In this document: positions 42,810 to 51,020 of the stretch, one piece after another
Numbering within the stretch: the first letter of the stretch is position 1
Layout of the letters: every line of letters begins with the position of its first letter
Source of the DNA: Chitinophaga barathri
Lineage (GTDB): Bacteria; Bacteroidota; Bacteroidia; Chitinophagales; Chitinophagaceae
Direction of reading: 5' to 3'
DNA length: 64,000 nucleotides
Assembly (NCBI RefSeq): GCF_003807585.1
Contig: NZ_RMBX01000005.1
Coordinates: 310,001 to 374,000 of the forward strand
Translations under genes and position numbers: made by a program
Notes under the pieces: generated by a model
What the model saw: only the letters and a program-made list of their open reading frames with translations
Told to the model about the DNA's origin: nothing
Databases searched by the model: none

Positions 42810-43247
42810 ATGCTCATGAAATTGTTCCGGTTTGCGCATGAGAATGTAGCACATCTGCTCGTTAAAGACGCTCTGTTGGGCTGCTCCTTACATAGCGGCA
42901 GCCCTTTTTTCTACGCCTTTGATTCCGTTCCGTCTGCAATTATTGAAAGCCCGGTCTATACTGCATTGGGCGAAATTCCTCCGAAAATATTAACGGTGGA
43001 ATATACAGTTCCCGAAGGTAGCCTTTACGTGATGAACCAGCCGGGCAGTCCTGTACATGGTGATTACTCCCGCGGGAATTATTATTTGGGAGAGTGGGTA
43101 AGCGGCTTCCTTAAAAAGAATGCCGCCCTTCTCGCTGCATACCCTTCGAAACATTGGGTATGGCAGCAGAATTATATCGTCAACCCGAAACATGAGCTGT
43201 TCAGGCAGGTGAGGATAACGGACATCCGAAGCATCCACAGGAAATAA
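42810..43247 (+). CDS. RES-domain-like protein, possible toxin
   Basis: Protein of 145 residues directly after the 149-residue gene (start codon 4 bp downstream of its stop, second ATG at 42816). Features such as SALLGC-like N-terminus, VYTALGEIPPKILTVEYTVP and GEWVSGFLKKNAALLAAYPS then KHWVWQQNYIVNPKHELFRQ match the end of RES-domain proteins, which read 'S...P.E.NYLLNP.HPDF'. RES toxins deplete NAD and pair with MbcA/Xre-type antitoxins encoded just upstream. The pairing here is suggestive but the conserved Arg/Glu/Ser residues of the family are only partly visible, so the call is tentative. Confidence 0.55.
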   Translation: MLMKLFRFAHENVAHLLVKDALLGCSLHSGSPFFYAFDSVPSAIIESPVYTALGEIPPKILTVEYTVPEGSLYVMNQPGSPVHGDYSRGNYYLGEWVSGFLKKNAALLAAYPSKHWVWQQNYIVNPKHELFRQVRITDIRSIHRK

Positions 43248-43252
43248 CGATC

Positions 43253-43840
43253 TCATTCGTTAGCCCGCCTGCGCAACTCTTCAGCGTCGGCCTCTTTGCG
43301 GACGGCTTCCTCCAGCAATCCCCGGCGCCGTTGCTGTTCCTGCTCTTTGGCACTCACCGCATCACGCATAGAATCCGGGCGGGCCTGTAAAAGACTGTCC
43401 GCCTTATATATCCATAAAAGCAGCGCCTTGTCATGCTGCAGGTGAAGGAAGCGGTACTTTATATCGGAAGCCCGGAGGTCATTCAATTTCTGACCGGTGT
43501 TGTACCAACAGGCCAGAACCACGGAAAGCGCCAGGAGTAAACCGGCTGCTATCCATAGGACTTTAGGAATATAATGATGGTGTTCATGAGGCAGGGGCTT
43601 GGAAAGTTCCTGCTTCAGCCCATCGATCGCAATCCGCAGCTGCCGTTGCTCCGCTTCAATACTTCCAGCTTTTATGCTGGAAACATGCAAAGCCGACTCC
43701 AGCGATTCCATCTTCCCGCTCAGCTTTTCCAGGTTTACGTTCTGCTTATTTAGTTCCTGTACGTCCTGTACCAGCTTATTAAGAACAAACTCATGTCGCT
43801 CGGATGCTTCTCTTAAAATCTGTGAAAAAATCTCGCTCAT
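43253..43840 (-). CDS. Coiled-coil membrane protein of the mobilization region
   Basis: Protein of 195 residues encoded 15 bp after the relaxase gene on the same strand. The N-terminal half is coiled coil (LNKLVQDVQELNKQNVNLEK, LSGKMESLESALHVSSIKAG), followed by one membrane segment (VLWIAAGLLLALSVVLACWY) and a charged C-terminal tail rich in Glu, Gln and Arg. It fits the small accessory proteins found beside Bacteroidota relaxase genes; no function is known to me. Confidence 0.65.
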   Translation of the reverse strand: MSEIFSQILREASERHEFVLNKLVQDVQELNKQNVNLEKLSGKMESLESALHVSSIKAGSIEAEQRQLRIAIDGLKQELSKPLPHEHHHYIPKVLWIAAGLLLALSVVLACWYNTGQKLNDLRASDIKYRFLHLQHDKALLLWIYKADSLLQARPDSMRDAVSAKEQEQQRRRGLLEEAVRKEADAEELRRRANE

Positions 43841-43855
43841 AACATGCTCTTTAGG

Positions 43856-44815
43856 TTACTGCTTCCGGCCTTTCTTCTTCCGCTTCCTTGCCTCCTTTAA
43901 TAATTCATACGGCAAAGTGTCGCCGCTATATTCAGGCTTCAGCAGATCTTCCAGCAGATCGCCCGCGCCTTTTGCCAAACCGTTCACAAGTTCGGATAAG
44001 GACTGATCGAGGCTGGTAATCATTTTTCCTACAGGCTGTTGAGGAGCGGATAAAACCTGAGCTTTCGGCGTGGCCTGCTGACTGTTCCGGAATTGTGCAG
44101 CCATGATCTTTTCCAGGTTAGCCAGCGAAAACTTTCGGTCAACCTTGCTGCCTTTAAATACATCATCGCCGTATTTGAAGCTCACGCCTTGCCGTTCGGT
44201 TGTTTGTCCTTTGTATTTGTATATGGTTTCTATGCCCATTTCTTTCAGCAACATTTCCAGGTCACCCATGTACCGGCAGGATGGCAAGCAGTGCAATATG
44301 GCTGCATACACCCGGTAGCGGTTTTCCTCCATTTGGCTGAGGGCTTCCAGGTTTGTTAGCGAAAGGTCTTTCCTATTCGCCGGGGTAAGCCGGTAGTCCT
44401 TGGTGAGTTGCTGCGCAACCTTCTTCCCCCTGAACGCGATCCAACCGTCGTCTATCCACACGCCACTATTATCTACCATATTGGCGATGATATGCAGGTG
44501 AAGATGCGCCCGGTCTGTGTGCTTGGCAATGGCGAACTGTGTATCGGTTACCCCGAGGCTCTCCAGGTATTTCCGGCCAATCTCTTCAAGCGTCTCATCG
44601 GTAGGCTTTTCCCCTGGATAAAAGCTCAGGACGGCGTGAAAACATGCCTGTGTTCTTGAAGGAAGCAGCCCGGCCTGCTGGATGAAATCGTCCGCCATGT
44701 ATTTGTAATTGTATTCCCTTACCCCCTCCGCGGCGATCACTTCAGCCCCGTCCTTGTTGCATATATACCGGCAGGCATGATAAAAGTGATGGCCGTCAAG
44801 TACTTTGCTTATCAT
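43856..44815 (-). CDS. Relaxase / mobilization nuclease
   Basis: Nicks the element's oriT to start conjugative transfer with help from a coresident transfer system. It is 319 residues. The three-His metal site is clear (DRAHLHLHIIANM, His104, His106 and His108). An upstream FHAVLSFYPGEKPTDE motif and a Tyr-rich segment (YNYKYMADDF) that may supply the nucleophile support a MOBP-like relaxase, as in other Bacteroidota mobilizable elements. Its start overlaps the 3' end of mobC by 20 bp, the standard mobC-mobB arrangement. No type IV secretion genes are present, so the element is mobilizable rather than self-transmissible. Confidence 0.88.
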   Translation of the reverse strand: MISKVLDGHHFYHACRYICNKDGAEVIAAEGVREYNYKYMADDFIQQAGLLPSRTQACFHAVLSFYPGEKPTDETLEEIGRKYLESLGVTDTQFAIAKHTDRAHLHLHIIANMVDNSGVWIDDGWIAFRGKKVAQQLTKDYRLTPANRKDLSLTNLEALSQMEENRYRVYAAILHCLPSCRYMGDLEMLLKEMGIETIYKYKGQTTERQGVSFKYGDDVFKGSKVDRKFSLANLEKIMAAQFRNSQQATPKAQVLSAPQQPVGKMITSLDQSLSELVNGLAKGAGDLLEDLLKPEYSGDTLPYELLKEARKRKKKGRKQ

Positions 44816-45194
44816 TCTTCAGAAATTTTAAAAGTTCATCAATTTTTGCAACTGTTTCCTGAAAGTGCGCGGCGGTTTTCGTCATCCCTGCCTTGTTAAA
44901 TTCCCTCACCACCTGGTTCAGGTTGTTCCCCACTCCGGCGAATTGCCGGATATAAGCCATTTGTTCCCTGGTTAACCGCGCCACTATCACGCCTTTTATA
45001 GCCGCCTCCCGTATATACTTTGACAGGGATGCGCCGGCAGATTTTGCCTTTTCCCGCAGGATAAACAGGTCTTGCCTGTCTACACGGATGCGTATAACCA
45101 TATCCTTTTTTATTGCCTTGGGCGGCCTGCCTCCTGTATTCCTCTTCTCTTGTCCCTCTTGCATTTCGCTGTATTTAGAATTTCCAGTTCTCAT
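44796..45194 (-). CDS. MobC-type relaxosome accessory protein
   Basis: Protein of 132 residues that helps the relaxase bind oriT. It has a ribbon-helix-helix-like N-terminus (DMVIRIRVDRQDLFILREKA, SLSKYIREAAIKG) and the MobC motif GVGNNLNQVVREFN. Its stop overlaps the relaxase start by 20 bp, so translation is coupled. The 122 bp upstream of its start holds two perfect hairpins that I read as oriT. Confidence 0.85.
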   Translation of the reverse strand: MRTGNSKYSEMQEGQEKRNTGGRPPKAIKKDMVIRIRVDRQDLFILREKAKSAGASLSKYIREAAIKGVIVARLTREQMAYIRQFAGVGNNLNQVVREFNKAGMTKTAAHFQETVAKIDELLKFLKNDKQST

Positions 45195-45201
45195 TTAGTC
45201 C

Positions 45202-45262
45202 CCCATTGCGACCAACGGGAGCAATGGGCAAGCAGTTTTCGTCCTACGAAAACACCGCTTGC
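45202..45262. other. Candidate oriT: two adjacent hairpins upstream of mobC
   Basis: CCCATTGC at 45202-45209 pairs with GCAATGGG at 45221-45228. Directly adjoining, GCAAGC at 45228-45233 pairs with GCTTGC at 45257-45262, and inside it GTTTTCG (45235-45241) pairs with CGAAAAC (45247-45253) over the loop TCCTA. Two nested inverted repeats directly ahead of mobC and the relaxase is the normal layout of oriT in mobilizable elements. The nick site itself cannot be read. Confidence 0.65.
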
Positions 45263-45316
45263 CTTAAAACGTAGCAAACGAAATACGGCGCTGAGAGCGT
45301 TACCGCATACAATCTG

Positions 45317-45625
45317 TTACCTGATCGCTTCATGGTTAAAAACCTTTGGGCTGTCAATGCCATGTTTGCGGATGCTGGCCTTCAGGTTCATCCAGAGCTG
45401 GATATTAAAATCCGCCAGGTCCATCAGATCATCCCGGTTCAATCCGTGCGGATTTGTCACTTTGCCGGGCGCATCACCTCCAGTGGAATCTTCGGTGAAA
45501 GAAAAAATATTCGGCGCATATCCTTCGCCGATCTCCAGACTTTTTGAAATGGCGATACTGCTGCCGTACAATTTCAATTGCTTCCCGCTGGACAGCGCCA
45601 GCGTTTTCCTTTTGATGTCTGCCAT
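45317..45625 (-). CDS. Hypothetical protein of the mobilization region
   Basis: Unrecognised protein of 102 residues. It begins with a beta-prone stretch (RKTLALSSGKQLKLYGSSIA) and has a helical C-terminal half (NRDDLMDLADFNIQLWMNLK). It lies between the toprim gene and the oriT candidate, on the strand of the mob genes, with 30 bp to the toprim stop. Proteins of this size and position occur in related elements, but I cannot give a function. Confidence 0.6.
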   Translation of the reverse strand: MADIKRKTLALSSGKQLKLYGSSIAISKSLEIGEGYAPNIFSFTEDSTGGDAPGKVTNPHGLNRDDLMDLADFNIQLWMNLKASIRKHGIDSPKVFNHEAIR

Positions 45626-45655
45626 TGTTGTTTTTTTTTAAAATGAAGAATTACG

Positions 45656-46615
45656 TTACCTGCGAATCTTTTTCCCGGTTGGCGGGTGATCTTCCGCCGA
45701 CGAATGGCCCGGGCTTCTCGCCCTGACTTCCCGGGCGATCCGCGCTGCGTTCTGCACATGCCATTCGTTCAAATCCTTCGCGCCTGCATACAACCCGCTG
45801 CCGTCATGAAAGGCAGGACTTTGTTTTATCGCGTGGCTGGTAAGCGTGCGCCCCGCGTTGTCATGATCCAGGTAAAGATTGATCCGGGGAAACTGCTGCA
45901 TAAACGGCAGGCTCGCCTCGAATGCGGAAAGAGAATTTAAAATGAGGTAATTAGTTTCCGGCAACGATTGTTGCGCACGGATAACCAGGTAAGAAAGGAA
46001 ATCAAAACATCCTTCAAAAATAGAAAGCTCCGTTCCGGCGGTGCGGATAAAGGTGAAGAACTTTGGCGAACTGCTGCCTTTGAACTGAGCGTTCCGCAGT
46101 TCAAAACCGCCCTGATCATTCCTGAAGCCGATGGCGTAATATGACCGCTCGTTCAATTCAAAACGCACTTCCCGGCAATACTGACGCGCCAGCTCCAGCG
46201 GAATATTCCGTGCAGCCAGGTATTGAATGAGCGCCGGGGAAACGATCTCATGCTCTGAAAGCAGATGAATCTTTTTCTTTTCATCGGCTTCCGCGGAAAT
46301 GCTGATCATGGTCCCGCGGCCCGCCGCGGGTTGTTGCCGGTGAAAAGAAAAACCATTGCCGAGCCTGTCCATAAATTCCGCAATGCCGCAGCCGAAGTAC
46401 GCCACCCCAAAATCAATGATGCTGCCACCCTTCCCGTTCCCATGGTCGAACCACAGGTTCAGCTTCCGGTCAACCTTGAACGATGCCGTTTTTTCATCCC
46501 GAAGTGGCGAAAGATACCAGTGATCCGTTCCCCGCACCTTTTGCGGCGTGTGGCCGAGGGAGGCCAGGTAATCCACCAGGTCGATCCGTTTTGCCTCTTC
46601 AAATGTGAGCCTCAT
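45656..46615 (-). CDS. Toprim-domain primase-like protein of the mobile element
   Basis: Protein of 319 residues with a DnaG-like layout: an N-terminal CHC2-type domain (WYLSPLRDEKTASFKVDRKL, NLWFDHGNGKGGSIIDFGVA) and a C-terminal toprim domain (ELSIFEGCFDFLSYL with the acidic Glu, and INLYLDHDNAGRTLT with the DxD). The Cys and His zinc ligands of true CHC2 primases are absent: SPLRDEK replaces CPFHxEK and FDHGNGKGG replaces the C-x-x-C part. It probably helps replicate the excised circle or its lagging strand. Its start overlaps the preceding HTH gene as ATGA. Confidence 0.82.
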   Translation of the reverse strand: MRLTFEEAKRIDLVDYLASLGHTPQKVRGTDHWYLSPLRDEKTASFKVDRKLNLWFDHGNGKGGSIIDFGVAYFGCGIAEFMDRLGNGFSFHRQQPAAGRGTMISISAEADEKKKIHLLSEHEIVSPALIQYLAARNIPLELARQYCREVRFELNERSYYAIGFRNDQGGFELRNAQFKGSSSPKFFTFIRTAGTELSIFEGCFDFLSYLVIRAQQSLPETNYLILNSLSAFEASLPFMQQFPRINLYLDHDNAGRTLTSHAIKQSPAFHDGSGLYAGAKDLNEWHVQNAARIAREVRARSPGHSSAEDHPPTGKKIRR

Positions 46616-46926
46616 GACGGTTCGTTTTGGATGGGTAAATCCCCGCGTGACCGCAGGCGTTTAATATCTTCTTCCAGCTCTGAACGGTAGAATACCTTCT
46701 TGCGAGGCCCGAGGTCGTGGCGGCGTATTATGGACATTTCGACCAGCTTGCGGAGGGTGGGAGCGGAAATGCCCAACACTTTGCAGGCTTCCCTGATGGT
46801 CAGCGGAGTTTCAGCGGGATCTCTTGGCAGGGGGAGATTTTTCTGAAGGCAGGAGGTAACGATGCCTTCTATAAAGAGTCGGGCCTGCTCCAAACTAAAG
46901 CCTATAAACTGCATCTGTTCTGACAT
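46612..46926 (-). CDS. Excisionase-type helix-turn-helix protein
   Basis: Small DNA-binding protein of 104 residues. The HTH_17-like segment is TIREACKVLGISAPTLRKLV, followed by RRHDLGPRKKVFYRSELEE, as in MerR/excisionase-like proteins encoded beside toprim genes in Bacteroidota elements. It overlaps the toprim start by 4 bp. It may direct excision or control the toprim-mob operon; this is inferred from position. A 238-bp gap separates it from the cargo cassette to the right. Confidence 0.75.
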   Translation of the reverse strand: MSEQMQFIGFSLEQARLFIEGIVTSCLQKNLPLPRDPAETPLTIREACKVLGISAPTLRKLVEMSIIRRHDLGPRKKVFYRSELEEDIKRLRSRGDLPIQNEPS

Positions 46927-47164
46927 CTTCTAAAAGTTTGTTGCAGAACAAATATGCATCAGGCAAAATCCGGTTTAAGGCAAAGAGCGGAAAATGGGTG
47001 TAAAACCGGACTTTATTTTTTAATAATCAACTCTTTTTTTCATCTAACTACCTGAATATTAGCACATAGAACTCAAATAGAGGAAAATATATTCAACGAT
47101 ATAATACAGTATTTTTTTGCAGTAGATTTCCTAAAAACAGGAAAATGAGGGGTGCATTGGTATT

Positions 47165-48163
47165 CTAAGCCTCCGCTTCTTCACTTTCCAAAGCAGAAGC
47201 TCCTGCAAACAATTCTTCTCGGGTTATTGATTCTACTGTAAGTTTTCCAGTTTTTGAAGCGGATGTTTCAAAATTAAGGTTGACAAAAATGACATAGTAG
47301 ACCTTACTATTAAATTCGATCCGGCAGGGGAACTGCGGCTTTACACCATTTTGCACAATCTCGATTTCCACAGGATCAACATTAAATACAACCAGGTAAC
47401 CGACGTGTTTGTTGTAGTCATTCGTATACTTTACAATCTGACTGAAACCACTGATAACCCGGTTCTTTCTATATTGCTTGTCTTTATCATAGATCTTTAT
47501 CTCCAGCACTAAAGGATTTTTAGTATCAATTAAACCTACAATATCTGTTCGTCCTGATGAAGTTTGAGGGGTCGAGAACGGATATTCAATCCCTTGGTCA
47601 AATAAATACATCCTAAGATCGTCCTCAAAAACTTTCTCAAAATTGGTCGCAACAGAACGATACTTTCCCAATAAGCTCCCTGCCAAGAACCATTCTGTCC
47701 GGCGTTTGTACTTTTCAAGTAAATAGAGTGTGGAATTTTCCTCGTCCAGTTGATCGTGGACATATGTTATCATAGGGTCAACATAATGCTCTGCAAAAAA
47801 CCGCAGCTTATCGGTAAAACCTTTGCCCCATCCGTAAGTCTGAATTATAGCTACCGGCTGTCCATTCCTAAAAACTTGCATATTTAAAGCAAAAGCTACT
47901 GCTGCAGCAAATTTTGCGCTTGTATGCACTTTAGGGCGAACATTAGGATCATTATCAAGCTCTTCTTTAAATTCTGCTATCTTTTCTTGGGTTAAGCCAC
48001 TATCGTCCACTGCTTCTTGAAGAATTGCCATTATATGAGCATTCCCCTCTAACTTTTCAATCAATTGGAAATACTGGCCTGCGGCACTGTGCAAGTCCGC
48101 TTTATAAAAGCGCGAACGCCATTCCTGCAGATTACTTCTTAAATTATGACCGGTATAAAGCAT
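47165..48163 (-). CDS. PD-(D/E)XK nuclease-like protein (cargo cassette)
   Basis: Protein of 332 residues. The C-terminal half (residues 185-300) has a PD-(D/E)XK-like core: GRTDIVGLI with a conserved-type Asp, LVLEIKIYDKD as the E-x-K strand, and FSQIVKYTNDYNKHVGYLVV with the Q-x-x-x-Y of the last helix and strand. The N-terminal half is helical and acidic with no recognised fold. It forms a three-gene minus-strand set with a zinc-ribbon gene 6 bp upstream and a 335-residue unknown gene upstream of that, inserted between the toprim/mob module and the integrase module. A restriction-like or anti-phage role is a reasonable hypothesis, not shown. Confidence 0.65.
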   Translation of the reverse strand: MLYTGHNLRSNLQEWRSRFYKADLHSAAGQYFQLIEKLEGNAHIMAILQEAVDDSGLTQEKIAEFKEELDNDPNVRPKVHTSAKFAAAVAFALNMQVFRNGQPVAIIQTYGWGKGFTDKLRFFAEHYVDPMITYVHDQLDEENSTLYLLEKYKRRTEWFLAGSLLGKYRSVATNFEKVFEDDLRMYLFDQGIEYPFSTPQTSSGRTDIVGLIDTKNPLVLEIKIYDKDKQYRKNRVISGFSQIVKYTNDYNKHVGYLVVFNVDPVEIEIVQNGVKPQFPCRIEFNSKVYYVIFVNLNFETSASKTGKLTVESITREELFAGASALESEEAEA

Positions 48164-48169
48164 TCTTTG

Positions 48170-48382
48170 TTATTTAAACATTTTAAACAAATTGTCTAAG
48201 CCCTTTTGAATATCTCTTGCAGCATTATGAGCAGAACCACTATCGTCTATCAACTTAATATTTTCTTTGCAGTTATGGCATATGATGGTCCGCTCAAGCC
48301 GTACATCAATCAGCTCAATTTCGATCCCGAAGTCGCAGGTGGGGCACTCTATATTTAACGAAACAGAATCAATTTCAAACAT
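48170..48382 (-). CDS. Small zinc-ribbon protein (cargo cassette)
   Basis: Protein of 70 residues with two CxxC knuckles (IECPTCDFGI and IICHNCKENI), a classic zinc ribbon, followed by a helical tail (AARDIQKGLDNLFKMFK). It lies 6 bp before the nuclease-like gene, so the two are probably co-translated. It could bind DNA, RNA or the nuclease partner. I do not recognise a family. Confidence 0.6.
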   Translation of the reverse strand: MFEIDSVSLNIECPTCDFGIEIELIDVRLERTIICHNCKENIKLIDDSGSAHNAARDIQKGLDNLFKMFK

Positions 48383-48461
48383 GTTTGAGGATTTTCCAGT
48401 TGGATTTTTGAGTGTATCTAATTTACAGATTTCTTATAAATTAAAAAACACGCTGGGGCCA

Positions 48462-49469
48462 TTACTTTTTCTTCCGAGTTTGTAAAAATTTATTAGTTAT
48501 CTCGATCAAAGGGGATAAGGATTTCTGAACACGTCTTGCTTTCTCTGTATCAATCTTACCAGCGCTGAGTTCTGTAAAGTTTGCGAAGGGCTTTCCGTCT
48601 GCGCTAAAAACTCTGACTTTGCGATCAATCACAGGCCATGAAACAATAAGAATTCCACTATTCTTCAATTCCTGGAACAGTACTTTGTATTTCTGATTAT
48701 CAAGATTCGGTCCCTTTACAAGTTCAAGCGTAGAACTGTCTTCTTTCGTGAAGAAAGTAGAAAAATCTTCTAATATATATGGTTGCCGGAAACCTTCTTC
48801 GAGATAGTCAAAAAGGAACTTTATTACCTTATGTATCTCGTCCGCCGGAATATCATCATTCAATTTCAAATACGTGTAAAGACTGGCCTCCCTTTCCCGC
48901 CGTTTCGCCGGTGCGGCTGGCAATTCCTCAGCAACATCTTCCGTCGTCTCCACATCCATATTCCGCAACAAAGTTTGCAGCTGTTCACGGAATTGCAGCC
49001 GCTGCTTTTTATCTATGTCCATGATATGAAGAAAATCCCCGTAATACTGAAACTTGGAATTTTTCAACAGCGCCCACTTCTGCCGGTGATCTGCATTCTG
49101 AAGATCGTACTGATAAGCCTGTGGAAACTGCTGTAGCAAATCGTCCAGGTGAAGTAATTGTTGCCGGCTCAGCTTCTCCAGTCGAGGGAAGATATCAAAC
49201 AACAATATGGATTCCTCAAAATTGAAATACAGGTAACGACTGTACCAGTCGAAATGCGTTAGGAGGTTTTTATTATTCAGACGGTAGGGGCAGGTGAGAA
49301 AGGAAATGCAATAATGATTATACCGCGCGTGGGTAACTAACTTTTCATAATCCAGGGATATGATGGGGCGTTTCCCCTGGTCATTGTAAGGCACTTCCCG
49401 GAGATAAAAATTTGTCTCCGAAATCCTCACCATCATAGGCACATCTTTTACATCTTTCAACGTTGTCAT
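48462..49469 (-). CDS. Hypothetical protein (cargo cassette)
   Basis: Unrecognised protein of 335 residues from the ATG at 49469; the frame continues upstream to a TTG at 49529. It is charged and mainly helical. Parts such as EKLSRQQLLHLDDLLQQFPQ, EIHKVIKFLFDYLEEGFRQP and YKVLFQELKNSGILIVSWPV suggest helical repeats followed by a winged-helix-like end. No catalytic motif was found. It lies 71 bp after the excisionase-type gene and 79 bp before the zinc-ribbon gene. It could be the regulator or sensor of the cassette, or a transfer-control protein as in other Bacteroidota elements. Confidence 0.5.
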   Translation of the reverse strand: MTTLKDVKDVPMMVRISETNFYLREVPYNDQGKRPIISLDYEKLVTHARYNHYCISFLTCPYRLNNKNLLTHFDWYSRYLYFNFEESILLFDIFPRLEKLSRQQLLHLDDLLQQFPQAYQYDLQNADHRQKWALLKNSKFQYYGDFLHIMDIDKKQRLQFREQLQTLLRNMDVETTEDVAEELPAAPAKRREREASLYTYLKLNDDIPADEIHKVIKFLFDYLEEGFRQPYILEDFSTFFTKEDSSTLELVKGPNLDNQKYKVLFQELKNSGILIVSWPVIDRKVRVFSADGKPFANFTELSAGKIDTEKARRVQKSLSPLIEITNKFLQTRKKK

Positions 49470-49540
49470 ACTCACAAGATTTTGCCGGTTCAATATATAT
49501 GAATATACGAAATATGGCCCTTCGGACAAAATTCCCTCGT

Positions 49541-49888
49541 TTATCCCCTCAGGTTATTTTCCTGCAAATATCTGGTCACATAATCGTCTACCGAAAAACC
49601 ACTGTCCTTATCCTGCTGCGCCATCCACCGCAGAATTTCCGACTTCCTGAATTTGTACAGCTTGCCTACCTTAAAGAATGGTATTTCTCCCCGCGAACAT
49701 TTGCTGTAAATGATGTTGATGTCGAGCCGGAGAAAGTCCGCGACTTCGCGGGCGGACATGATGCTTTCCTCCAGATGCGGCTTCGATGCGTTGCGTGCCC
49801 ATTCCAGCAGCTCCGCCAGCATTTCCTTCACACGGCGGATGTCTGATTCCATGTTTTCCAAACGTTGTTCAAAAGCTGTAACACTCAT
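49541..49888 (-). CDS. Helix-turn-helix (excisionase-like) protein next to the integrase
   Basis: Protein of 115 residues. A short coiled coil (RLENMESDIRRVKEMLAELL) precedes an HTH_17 domain (MSAREVADFLRLDINIIYSK, GEIPFFKVGKLYKFRKSEIL). It starts 4 bp after the integrase stop codon. In related elements such proteins act as recombination directionality factors, so it is the best excisionase candidate here. Confidence 0.78.
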   Translation of the reverse strand: MSVTAFEQRLENMESDIRRVKEMLAELLEWARNASKPHLEESIMSAREVADFLRLDINIIYSKCSRGEIPFFKVGKLYKFRKSEILRWMAQQDKDSGFSVDDYVTRYLQENNLRG

Positions 49889-49892
49889 ATCC

Positions 49893-51020
49893 TCAGTTTT
49901 TCATGTTATAACGAGCCTTGGCAGCGGCTTTCACCTTGTTCGTGTCCGGCACCTGGGCGTAAATCTGCGTAGTCTTAACGTGTTTGTGATTCAGCATTTT
50001 GCTGACGATGTAGATGTCTTCTCCTTTCTCGATGAGGTCGGTGGCGTAGCGATGCCGCCAGTTATGGAACTTCGCTTTATCGTGAACGCCCGCGCGGGCA
50101 AACCAATCCTTCAGCTTACTGCGGGTACGGTGATAATTCAGGTCCGGGAAGATCAACGCATCTTTCTCACCTGGCTTCCCCAAGATGTTCACCGCCTGCT
50201 GGCTGATGTAATGTTTAAACGAACGTTCCGGCTTTGGATCGATAATGTGGAAGTACCACGAATCCAGCGAGGCAGAATGATGCAGGTCACCCCACTTAAT
50301 GATCTTGATGGCGCTGAACCTGAAGCCGGTCAACAATGCAAAGAGCGAAGAGCGGAAAACAGTATCATCATCAATCAGCGTTTCCATCAGCAGGCGCAGT
50401 TCTTCATCGTCGATGATGTCACGCGGTGAATCTACGTTACTGATGCGCGGCACACGCAGCGTATAATCTTCCGGCAGATACTTATCAAGGAAAGCAGTCT
50501 GTACGATCAGCGCGAACTTGTCATAGTATGATGCGGCGGAGTTTTGATTGAGCTTGATGGATGCGGATTTCAGCGATTCCGTGGACAGCAGGAAGAATTT
50601 AAACTTCTTCATGAATTCTTCATCGATATGCCGGAACGGAAGAAAATCACCTACCCACTTTTTCAGGTATTTCACAGCGGTTTCGTAATGATTGGTATCT
50701 ACTTTCTCTTTCTGCTTGCCGCGTATAAAGTTGAGTGCATACAAGTAAAAATCAGCTTCCAGTGCGTCTTTGTTGAAGATGCCATTTGCGTCCAGCATGA
50801 GCGCCTTCATGCGCTTCAGGTATATCTTCTCCGCTATCTCCATGAACAGCTTGTTCTCCTGCACTTCCAGCGATGAAACAGGATTGGCATGAATATACAG
50901 GTTCAGGAATTCGCGCCGCGTGTACTGCTTCGTATGCGGGTTCCATACGGAAGGGTAATAATCGATGTAAAGGCTCAACCGCCCGTTCTTCAGCGGCTTC
51001 TTCCTCAATGTCCCTCTCAT
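49893..51020 (-). CDS. Tyrosine recombinase (element integrase)
   Basis: Site-specific integrase of 375 residues expected to insert and excise the element at the mnmE end. It has an Arm-like N-terminal domain, a SAM-like core-binding domain (about residues 105-195) and a catalytic domain with Arg234 (LLTGFRFSA), His319 and Arg322 (HNWRH), His345 (LNHKH) and the nucleophile Tyr354 (TQIYAQV). All five recognised key residues are present, so the enzyme looks active. It starts inside the last codons of the HTH gene (4-bp overlap) and lies about 0.65 kb from the right att site, the usual distance. Confidence 0.93.
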   Translation of the reverse strand: MRGTLRKKPLKNGRLSLYIDYYPSVWNPHTKQYTRREFLNLYIHANPVSSLEVQENKLFMEIAEKIYLKRMKALMLDANGIFNKDALEADFYLYALNFIRGKQKEKVDTNHYETAVKYLKKWVGDFLPFRHIDEEFMKKFKFFLLSTESLKSASIKLNQNSAASYYDKFALIVQTAFLDKYLPEDYTLRVPRISNVDSPRDIIDDEELRLLMETLIDDDTVFRSSLFALLTGFRFSAIKIIKWGDLHHSASLDSWYFHIIDPKPERSFKHYISQQAVNILGKPGEKDALIFPDLNYHRTRSKLKDWFARAGVHDKAKFHNWRHRYATDLIEKGEDIYIVSKMLNHKHVKTTQIYAQVPDTNKVKAAAKARYNMKN

